From: Erigeron canadensis
Taxonomy: Eukaryota; Streptophyta; Magnoliopsida; Asterales; Asteraceae
Direction of reading: 5' to 3'
Length of the DNA stretch: 64,000 nucleotides
NCBI RefSeq assembly: GCF_010389155.1
Contig: NC_057766.1
Span: 32,063,516-32,127,515, forward strand
This document shows positions 1 to 13,402 of this stretch, in pieces; position 1 is the first letter of the stretch, and every line of letters starts with the position of its first letter. A program made the position numbers and the translations under genes. The notes under the pieces are model-generated. The model made no database searches. It saw nothing but the letters and a program-made list of their open reading frames with translations, and had not been told where the DNA came from.

Positions 1-16
1 GATCATCTCCTTGCAG

Positions 17-2955
17 GTAGAGATTCAAAAGCTTTTGGATGAACATAAAGAGCTCTTGGAAGCGAAGACTCGTGATTTTGAGTTGGAATTGGAACAAAAG
101 AGAAAATCATTGGATGAGGAGTTTAAGATCAGGGTTATTGAGGTGGAGAAGAAGGAAGTGGAAGTTAATCACACAGAAGGAAAAGTTGCAAAACGAGAGC
201 AGGCAGTAGAAAAGAAACTTGAGAAAATTAAGGAAAAAGAGAAAGACTTTGATCTGAAATCGAAAGCTTTGAAGGAGAAAGAGAAGTCCCTTAAAGCCGA
301 GGAGAAGAATATAGAGAAAGACAGGGAAGAAGTTCGCAGCGAGACGGAAAGTTTGTCAAATCTCAAAGCTGAGCTTGAGAAGATACATACAGAGATTGAA
401 GAACAACGATCTAAGGTTAAGGAGGATCTGGAAAGGCTCCAAGTAACAGAAGAAGAAAGGTGTGAGCATGTCCGTTTACAGTCTGAATTAAAGCAAGAGA
501 TAGAAAATACTAGACAAGAGAGGGAAGTGGTTCTGATGGAAAGGGAGAACCTAAAGCAGGAAAAGGAGAAGTTTGAAAAAGAATGGGAAGATCTTGATGA
601 GAAAAGAGCCGAGATCATGAAGGAATTAGAATCTGTTGCTGCACAGAGGGAAAACCTGGAAAAAATGAATCGGCTAGAAGAAGAAAAGTTGAATAATTTG
701 AGGTTGGAAACAGAGAGCTATGTAGAGAGAGAGTTAGAAGCCCTCAAGTTATCTAAAGAATCATTTGCTGCTAATATGGAGCATGAAAAATCTGTCTTAG
801 CTGAAAAATATAACAGCAAGAAATCCCAACTACTTCATGACTTTGAAGTGAAGAAGCAAGAGCTCGAAACTGATTTACAGAACAAAGAGTCAGACCTTGA
901 AAATCGCATGCGTGAACGTGAAAAATCATTTGAAGAAGAGAGAGAAAGAGAGTTGGCGAATGTCAAATACTTGAGAGGTGTTGCAAGTAGAGAAATGGAA
1001 GAGATGAAATTAGAAAGGGTACGGCTAGAGAAGGAGAAACATGATGTATCTACAAATCAGAAGCATCTAGAAGGGCAGCAGCTGGAAATGAAGAATGATA
1101 TAGACAAGCTTGTTGGGATTAGCATGAAGTTAAAAGAACAACGTGAACAATTTCTTAAGGAAAGAGAGCGGTTTGTTGCGTTTGTTGAGCAACAGAAAAG
1201 CTGCAAGGAATGTGGCGAGAGAGTTTCTGAGTTTGTCTTATCTGATCTTCAAACTTTAGCAGAAATCAAGAATGCAGATAATTTTGCTTTGCCGAAGCTA
1301 GCGGATGGTTATTTGAAGGAAGCTATTCAGGATACTTCTGAGAGACTGAATGTCGGGACATCCTTGGGTGTGGCTAATTCAGGCTCTCCTGCTTCTGGTA
1401 GTAAAACCTTGACCTGGTTGCGAAAATGTACCTCAAAGGTCTTTGTATTTTCAGCAGGGAAGAAGGATGAACACGAAGCTGGTGAAACACAAGCACAAGA
1501 GAAGCTTGTGGATGTTGGAGAAATACCAGAATATATTCTGAGCTCAGAAGATGAACCAGAAGTGTCAGCAAAGGTCGCGCCAGATTCTTTTAATATCCGT
1601 AGGCGGGTGGAGCAATCAGGTGATGATCTTAGAAACAACAACAGCCAGGCAAATGAGATTGAAGAAGTTTCTCAGCAGCTTAATGGAAACAAAGGTCAAA
1701 ATAAGCCATCCACGAGGCGCAAATCCAGGGCTACCAGAGCTCATTCAATGAAGGCTGCTAGTGAAAATAATGAGAGTGCTAATGGTGTTGCAGACCACTC
1801 TACTTACACAAATGAAGTGAGCCAAGGCATATCAAAAGGTGGAAGTCGCAAGCGTGCAAGTGAACAAGAGCCTGAGTACAGTGAACAATCTGGCAGTGTT
1901 ACCACTGAGGGCCGCAGGAACACGAGACAAAAAGTGTCTAAAGGAGTAGAAGCTCCTCAAGTAAGACGATACAACCTACGCCGACCCAAGACGTAAGTAA
2001 CTACGTTTGTACTTTCAATCTTCATTGAAGTTATTTAATAATACTCTTCTTAACTAGACATCATGTTAAACACCCTTTGGAGTGATCATAATAGAATTGG
2101 GGATTTGGTTTATGCTTTAACACATCTAAATACAAAAAGAATTTCTGGGTTTACTCTGGTTATGCTTTAACTCTCATGTCTCTGATTTTGTATTAAAAAA
2201 CCAGATAAAAAAGAATTGTGTCTAATTGCTGAATTGAAAAGTATTGATTATTATGCTATAATATGGTTCCTTATCAAAATTTTATGGAATTAGTTATTAT
2301 CTTAGTGTCTTTTACATGAGTTCGTACGTATGTTAGCATTTCTTCTGTGTTCCTCCTCAGAGTTTCATGGAACTAGTTACTTATTATCTTAGTGTCTTTT
2401 ACATGAGTTAGTGTGTATGTTTGTGTTCTTACTCGTCTAAATTCCATTTCATTCAGTGGAGCCCCCACGGCTGGTGGCAGACCCTTGTCTAATCAAAGTA
2501 AAGAGGAGGGTGTTGGGAGAAAGAGAAGAAATCCTGGTTCAAAGGTTCAACCTGGAGCTTCGACAAGTTTAGCTAGTGAAGATCATGTCTCCAATGGAGA
2601 TCACGCCAGTGACTCCCAATCCCATGTATATAAGCTTTCCTTCAAATTTTTTTTTTATATCAACAAACGTGGATTTCAGTACCCTCTCTGATTGATTATA
2701 TGTTTGTGTTGCATGCAGATGAAAGGCACGGATGAAGAGAATGAGGTAGGAAACAAGCGTTCAGATGATAGGGTTATGAGTGAAGAGGTGAATGGGACGC
2801 CTAACCGTGATAGGGAATGTGACGATGGCGAGATTGGAACTCCTGCCGCGTCTGACCAGAAGGAAGAAGATGAAGATTCTGAAGATGATGAGGAGATTGA
2901 GCATCCTGGTGAAGTTTCCATAGGAAGAAAGCTATGGACTTTTATCTCAACATGA
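17..2955 (+). CDS. CRWN1: CROWDED NUCLEI 1-type nuclear lamina protein, 3' part
   Basis: Exons 17-1992, 2457-2625 and 2719-2955 give 793 codons plus stop, all in frame. The 5' end lies outside the window; position 17 follows a plausible 3' splice site (tctccttgcag). About 380 residues of continuous Lys/Glu-rich coiled coil come first. Then comes the short Cys motif SCKECGERVSEF seen in this family, then a Ser-rich basic tail with NLS-like clusters (RRKSRATRAHS, RRYNLRRPKT) and an acidic run. The protein ends GEVSIGRKLWTFIST, close to the conserved CRWN1/NMCP1 terminus. CRWN proteins are plant-specific lamin-like proteins under the inner nuclear membrane that set nuclear size, shape and heterochromatin layout. 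The N-terminal head and first part of the rod are missing here only because the window starts inside the gene. Confidence 0.93.
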
Positions 2956-4420
2956 TGAAGGAATAAAAGAAAGCTTTATATTTGCATGCATAGAGTCCAA
3001 ACAACTCTTTCCTTTTTGGCATCAAGAGTTGTTTCTTGTGTTTCTAGTGTCTATCGATTGTTTAGCTAGTTTAGAAGATGGTATGGTATATCGTTAGATT
3101 GTTTTGCAAGGAGAGATGCTGTTAGCTACATTTCATGTAAACGTTCACACTTGCTTTTCGTTTTCTTGTGTGTTGTTTGTGATCTCTTTTAGAGTTCTTA
3201 ATTTGTTATAAGACATGGATTCTTCATTTTATGATCTTGTTTGTGTGACGTGTATGTATACAAATTGGGGTGGTTACTAAAACTTTGTATAAAGATGCAC
3301 CAGTCTCCTTGTATGGTCGTCGAGACTTTGCAAAAAGTCCCAGGTTCATGCATTTGTGGTGAAGCTACAATTCAGACCAAAGATGAACACCATGCGACAG
3401 ATCAACATTGATGTAACATTTTTCCAAATCAGAATGCCAGGTTAGTGTCTTGGGTCAAACATGCTGAACCAACTCAAAGTAGCTTGGCTTGGCTCTGTCT
3501 TTTCAGGCTGTTTAAACATCGAACACATGTAATCCATTTGCAAACTAAAAACCCACCACCTAAGTCAAAAAGCATATGACCAACATGAAACAAAATGACT
3601 TCTGATGTTAAAAGCAGATGTTACTGTCTGTACAGCGGTTTTAGTAATAAATGACAGTTTGTAGATATAGATGTTACTGTGCTTAGAAGTTCACAAGAAA
3701 ATTTAAGTTGATTTCAAATTTGAGATCAACAAAGAAAACTGAGCAAAGTTCAGAAAAAAAAGGTGAGAACTATATTATGCTGTAGGAATTCAACTTGGTA
3801 AAACTAATTTATCTAAAGCTAAGACTCGAAGAAAGAGGGGTAGGGTGGATTATAGAGTTAGGGCTAGATTAGCACGAGGAAGGGAAGAATCTTGGTCGTG
3901 GGATAGCAGTTTTTGAAGATATTTTGCATCTATGTATATTTATCAAATCACGAAGCAAATTGAATACGATGGACCAAAAATGTTCCAATCACCCAGCTGA
4001 CTTACGGAAGACCAGATAAACTAAATTGCTTTAGTTTGGTCATTTACCCAGCTATTAGCAAATCATGCACATCCCGGGACTCCGACAAGCTGCTCATAAT
4101 ATGAATATGACTATACATTGCAGATCCACAAGATGAACAAAAATTGAGTCATAATTATCTTTAAAGAGCTTGAGAATTCATATATACAGGATACGGTTTG
4201 GGGCAAAATCATCCAGACCAAATGTCCCAACTACTCATTTTCCTAAACAAGGCAAGTTAACCTGTTTGTTATCTTGTTCTACTCTACACCCTATAATGCT
4301 CCACACATGAAAAATGGCCACCTATGTTCTTATCATATGGCTCTGCCAAAACAAATGCTCAAACCGGATCTATTTAGGTTAGGTATGCAAAAATGTCTTA
4401 ATATTATTTCCTTTACATTG
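2956..4420. other. Convergent intergenic region and 3' UTRs
   Basis: This lies between the stop codons of the CRWN gene (+) and the HAC gene (-), so both 3' UTRs should be here. I see no open coding exon, RNA gene or clear mobile element. The sequence is AT-rich and low in repeats. Confidence 0.6.
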
Positions 4421-7400
4421 CTATGAAACAGGAACCTTGGGTCCCTCTGGCTGATGTTCTACTGTAGCCTGTCGATTTTCAGAGTTAGCTGCGAGTTTCT
4501 CCTTGTAGTTCTTTATATCCCTGATGAAAATAAAACATAATAAACAGACATGTTATTGACTTGAATAGTTGAATATGTGGCCCTTATAGAATTTTGAAAA
4601 AGATTTTTAAAGCCAGTATGTGACATTTTAGATGCTTCATGCTTGCAGCTTGCGTATAAAGTCCTGTAAGCAAATCTCTTCTTAACAAGGGTATATATCC
4701 ATGAGTCTAAATTTTTGTGATTATGTTGGATGATTTGAAGCAAAAGCTCCGGTTATACCTATGTAACACTTTGCAAGATAAGCAGAGAATAGAAGTTTTG
4801 GCATCACTTACCTGCAGCGAGGTATTTTACAATTGGAATCTCTACATATTCGCGAGTGCTCCTTTAGTATCTTCCATACTCTTGAGCAAAACTTGCAACC
4901 GCCACGAGCTCTGATACTGCATCTAGCAGCATGGTAAAAAAGTCTTCTCATCATTACACATTCTTTGTAAGGACATGGAATCCTCTCACATTCAGAGGCA
5001 TGCATTAAAACATCCATCACTGCCTTCAACTGCAGCATATTCATAAAAGCATTATTTTCTGTTGATTCTGTCGATTTGGATTAATTTAGAAAGTGTGGTA
5101 CTTTATGGTTACCTCTAGAGCTTTTTGCTTCTGAAATTGTCTAATTTTGGATCCACAAACGACTTCCATTGAAGGCGAACTTAACTTGTGGGGATGACAA
5201 GCACCACGTCTTGTCTTATAGCATAACTCACATAGATAATACTTAACACAAACGTTACACTGCCAGCATCGCTCAACCACAACATCCGCATGGCAAGCAG
5301 TGCAGGTGGGTCTAATGACAGGCTTGTGGATTAAATGGTACAGGATCATCAAAGAGGAGTATTTGGCACGAGAAAGTGTATCAAACTGAAAATGAGATTT
5401 CTGACACTTGTTTAAAAAAGCATCACGGGTTTCAAAGAAAATGTTGCATAACACATCATCATCATCCTTGGTATCCAGATTCACATCGCTCACCACAACC
5501 TGTAAAAAGTAACTAATAAAAAAAGGGAAAAAACAAAATGAAAAAAGGAAGGGCTTTGTGGGCTGTAGGTTTTCTTTTTAGAGCCTAACTCACCTCAGAG
5601 AGTGGATTCTTTTCACCTGAATGGCATGTGTGAATCTTATCCCCTGAATTCTTCTTATCAACATTATAACATCTGCAATGATTATGATGTATACAGAATA
5701 CCAAATGGTAGTCAGTAAAACCAACATTTATTTAAAGCAATTAAGGAAAAGCCAAGAGCACATTTACCTTGAACATAGTTGAATCTTTTTGCATTGGTTA
5801 CAAAACCATCTGCTTCCGGATAGAATTACTTGATTGCAACCGGTGCAAGTATAGTGTAAATAGATAATCATGAAATTTTCCTTCACGGGTAAAATGGTTT
5901 GGCCCAGCTAATGAATGAGGGGAAAAAAAGAGAACAATTAAGATTTAATTAAACTGCAAAAAAAAACCCCTAATTATCCACTATGAGTAACAAAGCTTGA
6001 ACTATATACCTTTTGCATCACTAAGACATCTTTCATTGCAATATCATGTTTGTCCTGTCCCATGGATTTCAAGATTCTCTTGTTAGGTAACTTACTCTGC
6101 AATCCACCAGCCTTTTCTTCTATTTCAAGTTTCCTGACTATATTTTCAGCAGCCCCGGACCAATAATCACCATCAAAGTAGGGTAAACGGGCTGCAGTTA
6201 TCTTGGTATTAGTCTCTTCATTAGGCACAAAAAACTGATGGTAAAAATTGGTGTGGTCAACAACAACATTATCTTCCGATGCTTTCTTTAACATTGACTT
6301 GTACCTACACATGGAACATGAAATTGAGTATATTTGTACGGGTTTATTACTAAAAATTAAACAAACTCAAAGTTTTAAAGGGGTATATACCACTGGCGTA
6401 GCTTATCCTGTTTCGGTGTTCTCTGACTCTCTGGATGGCAGTAAAAGATGTAATCTTCTCCTTTTATAAGAGGACATGCCCATATGTAACATGTTGCGAA
6501 ACCTCGTTGTTTGCAATACTCAAGGTATCCAATCTGATGATCATAAATGCACTTGATTAACATATCAAACTAAAAAGATAAAGATGAAACATTTTTTATA
6601 GAAAAATTAAAAAAGTGAAATACCAATATTTCATGATAAACAAACGTCCGAAGAGATTCACCAGCGACACTTTTTCTCTCAGGTCTAAAGTACTTTACAG
6701 AATCAAGATACGAGATATACACACAACGTTGATTTGGGCCGGCACATTCTGATCCAAACTCTTGAACACACATTCCAAAAAGGCACACATCTACCCCTTC
6801 TATTTTCTGGAACAAAAAAATTAACTGGTGGCCAAAATAATGTTAGATACCCTTTCATTTAAGAACGTAATTGCTGATGTGAATAAGCACAACATTTCAT
6901 CTTTACCTTTGATCTGTATGTAAATCCCGATGGATAATCTTCTCCATGAAGAATATCAATAAACTTCTGCCTTACTTCCAACTGTTTCTCAAAAGATACC
7001 ACCACTCTCACAACAAGATCTTCAGCTCCTGGTACCTATGGATACAATTTTTCCAAGTTCAATAAATTTGAAGAAATTTATAAATGTAATATCAGGGAGG
7101 CACATTTGAGTAATTTTACCTCTTCCGGTTGAATTCCAGAAATCTTTGCCAATTCTTCTCGCTCTTGATTGAGACGTGTAGACAGTCTTTGCTCTATATG
7201 ATCACTGAGATTAGTTCTTGGCAAATCTTTTGCGCTAGAAGCAGCGGTTTGTGGTAAGGGAACACGTGTTCCACTCTCTATTTCTTCTAAGTAACATTTT
7301 GGACATATATATTCAGCTTTCCCTTCAACATCTTTTTCATCATTGTAAAGACCACATACCCTATGTTGCCAGCATTGACATTTATCACAAAGAACCCACT

Positions 7401-10400
7401 GCAAGAATCAACAGCATAACGGGTTGTTCAGTCATGGACAAAATTCAAATAAAATAACAACTGAAGAGTTGACATAGAACAAAACAAAGGTCAACTTACC
7501 GAGTCCTCCTTTTCCTCATCATTCTTTGCCTTTTGCAGGTTTGATTTGGGGAAGGAAAACCCTCTCACCATAATATTAGCTCCATGAGTTCCCCTGTAGC
7601 ATGACATACAAAAACAATACCGTATACCAATTTCATTGGCAGACCGATAATAGCCAACGTTTCTCTTGATACGTAATTCACAAGATGAGCAATATATGGG
7701 TACAGGGGCAAACACTAGCTTATCCATGGAGCACAATTGGCATGTGTTTTGACCAATCGAAGGTTCTCTTTTTCCTGATATATCCTGCAATACCATCTAT
7801 GACATTAGATCCCATAGACTTGATACAAAAAACTTGCTAAAACATAACAGAGCTATAGACCTTCTGGGAGGTAAAACTCAGCAAATGTGATTTGATCTGA
7901 TCTGCAGTAAAAAAATCGGCCAAAGACACACTCTGTATCTTGTGGATCTTCTCTGGCTCCAACTCCAAGCCATCAGCCGAAGATGTAATCTTTATCTTGG
8001 TCTTCCCCGATTCTAAACCCGAATCACAATAAACTAAAGACATAACTGGTGTCATGGATTTCTTTAAATTCAAACCCAACTCATTACCATCTGGTGCTGA
8101 ATTTAAACCATCCTTCACTTCTACTATGGCCTGTCCAGATTTTTCTTTTTCATCATTGGGTCTGGAATTTATACCAGACTCATTAGCATCTGGTGCTGAA
8201 TTTGGACCATACATTGTTTCTGGTATGGTTTGGTCAGATCTCTCTTTTTCATCACTGGTTTTTTCTTTAAATGAACGATGACCAGAACATACCTCTGGGT
8301 AAGTCTTCATAATATCATTTGTTATCTCATCCCTCGGATTTACACTTGTTAAATCCTGTTCACCATGTGCATTGTTTGGGTCGTGTTGATCAAGTGAAGC
8401 AACATATTCTTGTAAAAAACCATTTCCAACTGTCAAACTCTCCAGCTTTGGATACTTAGTAGGCAATGGATCTAAAAGAGTCTGGGTTCTACCGGAATCC
8501 CCACTAAGGGTGAGCTCTGATTGATCTTTTTTTCTTTTTCTAGATTCCAAGTGAGAATTACCAGCACCACATATATGTCTTGCAGGCCCACAGATATTGC
8601 ACTTTAAATCGCTACACTTATCGAAATGTGATGACAATTCAACATACAAGTGACACTTGCATATGTTGTTGGGCTTACATTCTTCTGCATGCATATAATC
8701 CTGAAAAGAAACTTCTCTTCTCAAGTCAGCCGGCATATCCTTGTACATCACATATGAGTTAAGGACACGAAGACTAAATATATCACTGGAATTCCCCCAT
8801 GAAACATATTGTGAAGCGTGAGGAGAGTTCTCAGAATCTTTACTAGATTTCTCATCATTAACAAACAACATATCTGATCGAGTTTCAAATCGATCATGAA
8901 ACTGCACTGAAGGTTGTTGGGACACACACATCTGAATCTGATGTGATATCTGGGTATTACATTTGCTCTGTAGACTATCATGCTGTTGCATATTGCAGGA
9001 CTCTGGATACGAAGATTGCACATCATCCACCATTAGTAATGGAACATCCATGTTGTATGTGCTTTTCTTTCCAGTAAAGCTTCCGTATTGACCTATTCAT
9101 TACAATTATCAAAATAAAAGTCATGACAGATACAGGAAAAAAAGAAGTTCTCTGCAAATTATCATATAAAAAGAAGTCATACTATTAGTAAAAGGTTGCT
9201 GTTGTAAGGAAAATCTTGGTCTACTATCAAAAGCTTCGGAATCAGATATCACATCCCCATAAGAACATGCAGTGATGGATGACACTTGTTCAGGTGAAGT
9301 AATAAGATCTAGATCAGTCTGCTTTATTCCCAGTGAAGATACCGTGTTTAACCCACCACAAGAAACATTCTGGCTGTAGTCGTTATACACAGAGCCTGCA
9401 AATGTTCATCATACATATAAAATTAAACACAGATTAAGGCATTTACACTGATATGAGTATTTTTAAGTCAAATGGGAATGCAAGAGCTGAAGAACACACC
9501 TTCATACAACACAGGGTTATAAATGTTCACAGAAGCAGGATTGTAACAACTGTATCCTAAGTTCATGTAACTTTCAGAGTCACGAAAATCAGGTGAAACC
9601 AACAAGTCCGGCAAAGACGAATGTGAGGATGCTATCTGATAAAGATTAGCATCCCGTACATCCTGCTGAATTAAGTTCTGCAATCCCTGCACAAACAACT
9701 TCTGGAAATCAGACTCATATTACAGTTACAGAAAGTACAACGAAGTGACGAACCAGCCAAGAAACACATCATTTTAATCTAAAATTTCAGAATTTTCCAC
9801 ATGCCCAAAGATTTCCCTGTCCTAAGTACAAATTACTAATTGAACACATTTGAAACTGAAATTTCAACATGCTACATGATTATAATTTATAAAACTAAAA
9901 AAACAAGTCAAGAAGCCCTGTACACGTAAATCCACAAGTCCTTTTCCTTCTTTATTTATGATCTCAATACATGGAAAAGGCACAAAATTCCTGATAATGA
10001 TTCTTCACATCAGTATCTATAACGATCGGTATGAATAGATCTAGCATAAAACTTATACCATATAAACTAATTTTGAGATTTCTTTCTCCAAACGCACCAG
10101 AACCTAAAATCTTGTTCCGATCCGATCGTTATGGCAAGTATAACTTAACCCACCCGATCATCCACACTACACATTACAGCACACAATTCTACTTAACCAA
10201 AAGGACCACATTTCATTTTAGAGTATCACAAATCAAAAAATCGCAACGGAACATCAGAACCCTAAATCGTGTTCCGATGCAAATAACAATGTAGCCCAAA
10301 CCATATAACACAAACTAATTAAGTCAAACTGCCATCCAATCATTAACAAATCCACATTACAATACTAATTATACTGACAAAAAGCAAGAAGCAAGCTCAC

Positions 10401-10979
10401 CTTTGGTGTATCGATAATCGTCGGAAATTGACTATTCAAATGACTAATAAGGTTGGATGCCCAATTCTCCCCTTCACTTATCTCCATATACTCCTTGGCA
10501 CTACACATTAATTACACATATTAAATGCACATTATATATATAACACACACACACACATGTCAAACTTGTAGACATATAATGCATCAAATTTGTTTATTTT
10601 TTTAACAGCGAGTTTATAGTTAGCGGTTAGCATATCCAAATTGATAATTTTTAGTCTTCTGACACTATTCTTACTTATATAGAGTATTTTATAAAGTATA
10701 AACATTTTAAAACCCTTTAGCTAAAATATACATATACAAATAAAATAAATTCCTCATTAAACACTACAAAGTACAAACAGATATATAAAAAATATATATA
10801 AAAATCAAAACTTGATACGAACCCAGAAACAAGAATAATAAAACTTACATGTTACCAATATACTTATTAACATTATTATTAATACAAAAACTTTGTTCGT
10901 TGTCAAAATTTCGCGCGAAAATTGGGCCAAAATCAATATTATTTGTGTTATGAAATTGATGGGTTAATTCGTCAACCAT
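4421..10979 (-). CDS. HAC2: CBP/p300-type histone acetyltransferase, HAC2-like
   Basis: Sixteen exons, highest coordinate first: 10849-10979, 10401-10500, 9500-9701, 9183-9395, 7861-9092, 7500-7784, 7120-7398, 6907-7035, 6624-6824, 6391-6533, 6010-6304, 5768-5907, 5594-5672, 5113-5499, 4812-5029, 4421-4520. They sum to 4134 nt, 1377 aa. The acceptor at 9701 could instead be 9686 (five codons fewer). Domains in order: a low-complexity N-terminus; a reduced Cys/His cluster at about 345-390; a PHD finger from about 722 ([12 protein letters not shown]); the KAT11 acetyltransferase core about 815-1085 ([23 protein letters not shown]); two ZZ fingers; and a full C-terminal TAZ finger about 1273-1350 ending KIPRCRDIKNY. 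HAC proteins acetylate histones in the nucleus as coactivators. The length fits HAC2 better than HAC1, which I recall as about 1700 aa, and the CRWN1 neighbour agrees. The assignment to HAC2 rather than HAC1/12 is inference. Confidence 0.93.
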
Positions 10980-11505
10980 CCTTTCATAATTTCGAAATTA
11001 ATGAAAAGGGAATGCAGGAATTTATATAAAGATTTGTAATTTGTTGGAATTGAATCGAATTGAATAATGGGGTGTGTATTGAAACCCTAATTTTGGGATG
11101 TATGGAATAAAAGAGGGAAAAGTTTTATTTGTATTTTTGTTTATATATAAATGTAAATAAATACGAGTATTTGTTTATTTTGATTAATGGTAAGATTATG
11201 ATTGAGATTTGTAATATGTGAGGATTTTGTGGGTCATATATGTTTGAAGAAGTGAGTACTTATATAATGATAAAAAAAACTAGGTTTTTTCTTTTTGTGT
11301 GTGGTATGAGAGATCTTTGTTGACGGTGATCATAGTTCAATTTATTCATTAATCAAGTGATAATGGCGCCAAAGTTTGATGGGTTAATGTTGGGATTAAA
11401 TGTAAACATGTAGTTAGTAGTTGATTAGTTAGGGGATTAATGAAGTTTATTAAAGTGGTAGTTGTTTGAGTTGTTGTCTTTATGTAGGCAATAATAATAT
11501 GAGTA

Positions 11506-11674
11506 ATGATTAATCCTCCTAACTTATTAGCTTAAAATTTTTTTTAAATAATAGGATTGTGACATGTGAAAAATCAGGAGATGAGATTAGGAAAGAGAAT
11601 TAGTGGTATTCACCTGTCACCTTCTAAAGCTATTAGGAGGATTTTTAAGTTAATTTGTTAGAAGGATAAATCAT
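11506..11674. mobile_element. Candidate MITE with long imperfect terminal inverted repeats
   Basis: The left arm reads ATGATTAATCCTCCTAAC and the reverse complement of the right arm reads ATGATTTATCCTTCTAAC. Similarity continues to a shared CTTAAAA on both sides, so the arms are about 32 bp. The element is about 170 bp, has no coding potential and could form a hairpin. No clear target-site duplication was found, so the class is open. Confidence 0.5.
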
Positions 11675-12887
11675 TTTCCTAATAATATAGATGACATTCT
11701 ATTTCATATTAGATTATTAAGAATTTTTTTTATATATTTAAGAAAGTTATACTTTAATCTTCATATAGTATATTACATAATATTTGGAATTTCCTTTTAT
11801 TCATATTGGATTACTTACTAGCCATGTAGTAAACTTTTTATAATTGTCATATATTGTTAAAACAAAATAATTTATTAAAAAAATAACCTTCATAATATAA
11901 AATGTGATTTTTGAAAAATTTTTTTATCAATAATTATTTCAATTATATATTGGTTTTATTAACTTCGTGTATATTTCGATATATATATATATATAGCACA
12001 ATGGCACAGGAAGCCCTTCAATAAATGCTTGTTTTTATGAGACCCAAGTTTGAAACCGAATGAGGCAAATATTTTACTTCTATTAATTGTTATGTATTCG
12101 GACAGATTAATAAAGAGTTTTCCTCCTATAAAATATTGGGTGAGAAAACTCTTTAGCATGAAGACAACATAGCGTGAACCTCTTGTTATATTTGATCCGC
12201 ACTTGTCAAAAGAAAAGAAGATAAATGATGTGAAAGAAGGAAAAAGAGGATGTTTATAGATAAATTTATTTGTTACGAGTATTTTTCAATTGATAAAATT
12301 CAATATGATTGTTCATGGCTCATTATGATATAGTAGATTTTTTCAATTTTTATGAATACGAACTTATTAGTAACACATTTATGTTCAATCACACATTCAC
12401 ACTATGAAAATTGCATTTATAGTTGATTTTAAAGATATGTGGCGTGCACAAAATCTTTCATATAGCAATCTTGATAATTCAAACATATACTAAAACAAAT
12501 TAGTTTAACTTTCCTTTTCTAAGAAAGAAGTACTTTTTGCCAAAGTGGTTTCACTTTGTTTTGAAAAGGAAATCTTTGTCTACATTATATTGCATTTGTT
12601 TATCTATCAGGAAACACAAGTGTGTTTTTGTTTGCTTTTTTCCTTTTATATTACAAAGTTATGGTTTCTACTTGAAAAGAAAATAACCAAGTGCTTGACA
12701 AAATTTCTTTCCTTTCATATATTAATAAAATAAAAGATTCTTAAAAGTCATACTATTTGTCCAATTTTCACTTTTAATATATAAACAAACATACCAAATA
12801 AGAAAGGTTTTATCACCAAACAATAGTTTAAGATTGTCAAACGTCATACAATTAGTTTCATAACTTTTTGTATTATCTATGAAAATC

Positions 12888-12986
12888 AGATTGTACGATA
12901 AGAACATTACATGTATAACATGAATTGAGCACATTGGTCACCCACTGATTGTACGATAAGAACATTACATGTATAACATGAATTGT
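12888..12986. repeat. Direct repeat, about 38 bp at 60-bp spacing
   Basis: A stretch beginning gattgtacgataagaacatt and running to ...aacatgaattg occurs twice, starting near 12889 and 12948, almost without mismatch. The repeat looks like a recent small tandem duplication. Confidence 0.75.
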
Positions 12987-13402
12987 AATAATAGGTGGCT
13001 TTGAGAGAGGAACAATTGTCTAGTATGTTAGTAGTCGTGAATTTTTATCGTTTGTCAAGTACTAATACCGAAAGGGGTGATGGGGACTCCTGTTCGAGGC
13101 CAAATGCGCCTTGTATATCCATACCCGTATCAATACAGCATTGTTAGCACATTGGGACATTGGGTTGTAACTTGTAAGGACTTGTCCAAAGGAAATATAC
13201 TAGATCATGTAATGATGAAAGCAGAAAATGTGCATAAATGTTACATTTTGGGCGTTAAGCATATCCCTTGACAGTTTCACAAGAAAGATCAGGCTATCCT
13301 ATTTACACTACTAGCAGATACGGAGTATATCGTTAGAACCCTTAAATTTTTTTCAAGAAACACTACATGGAACCATTTGCAGAATATAGTTGCATGCTGC
13401 TG

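Larger units (their letters stand above)
10980..13402. other. Intergenic region, AT-rich
   Basis: This is the 5' flank of the HAC gene plus the 3' flank of the GEX3 gene. No convincing exon was found on either strand. It contains an inverted-repeat element at 11506-11674 and a short direct repeat at 12888-12986, listed separately. Confidence 0.55.

Noticed and set aside
8054..8281. Plus-strand open frame inside the HAC gene
   Set aside because: Antisense shadow of the large HAC exon, whose own frame is in phase with its neighbours.
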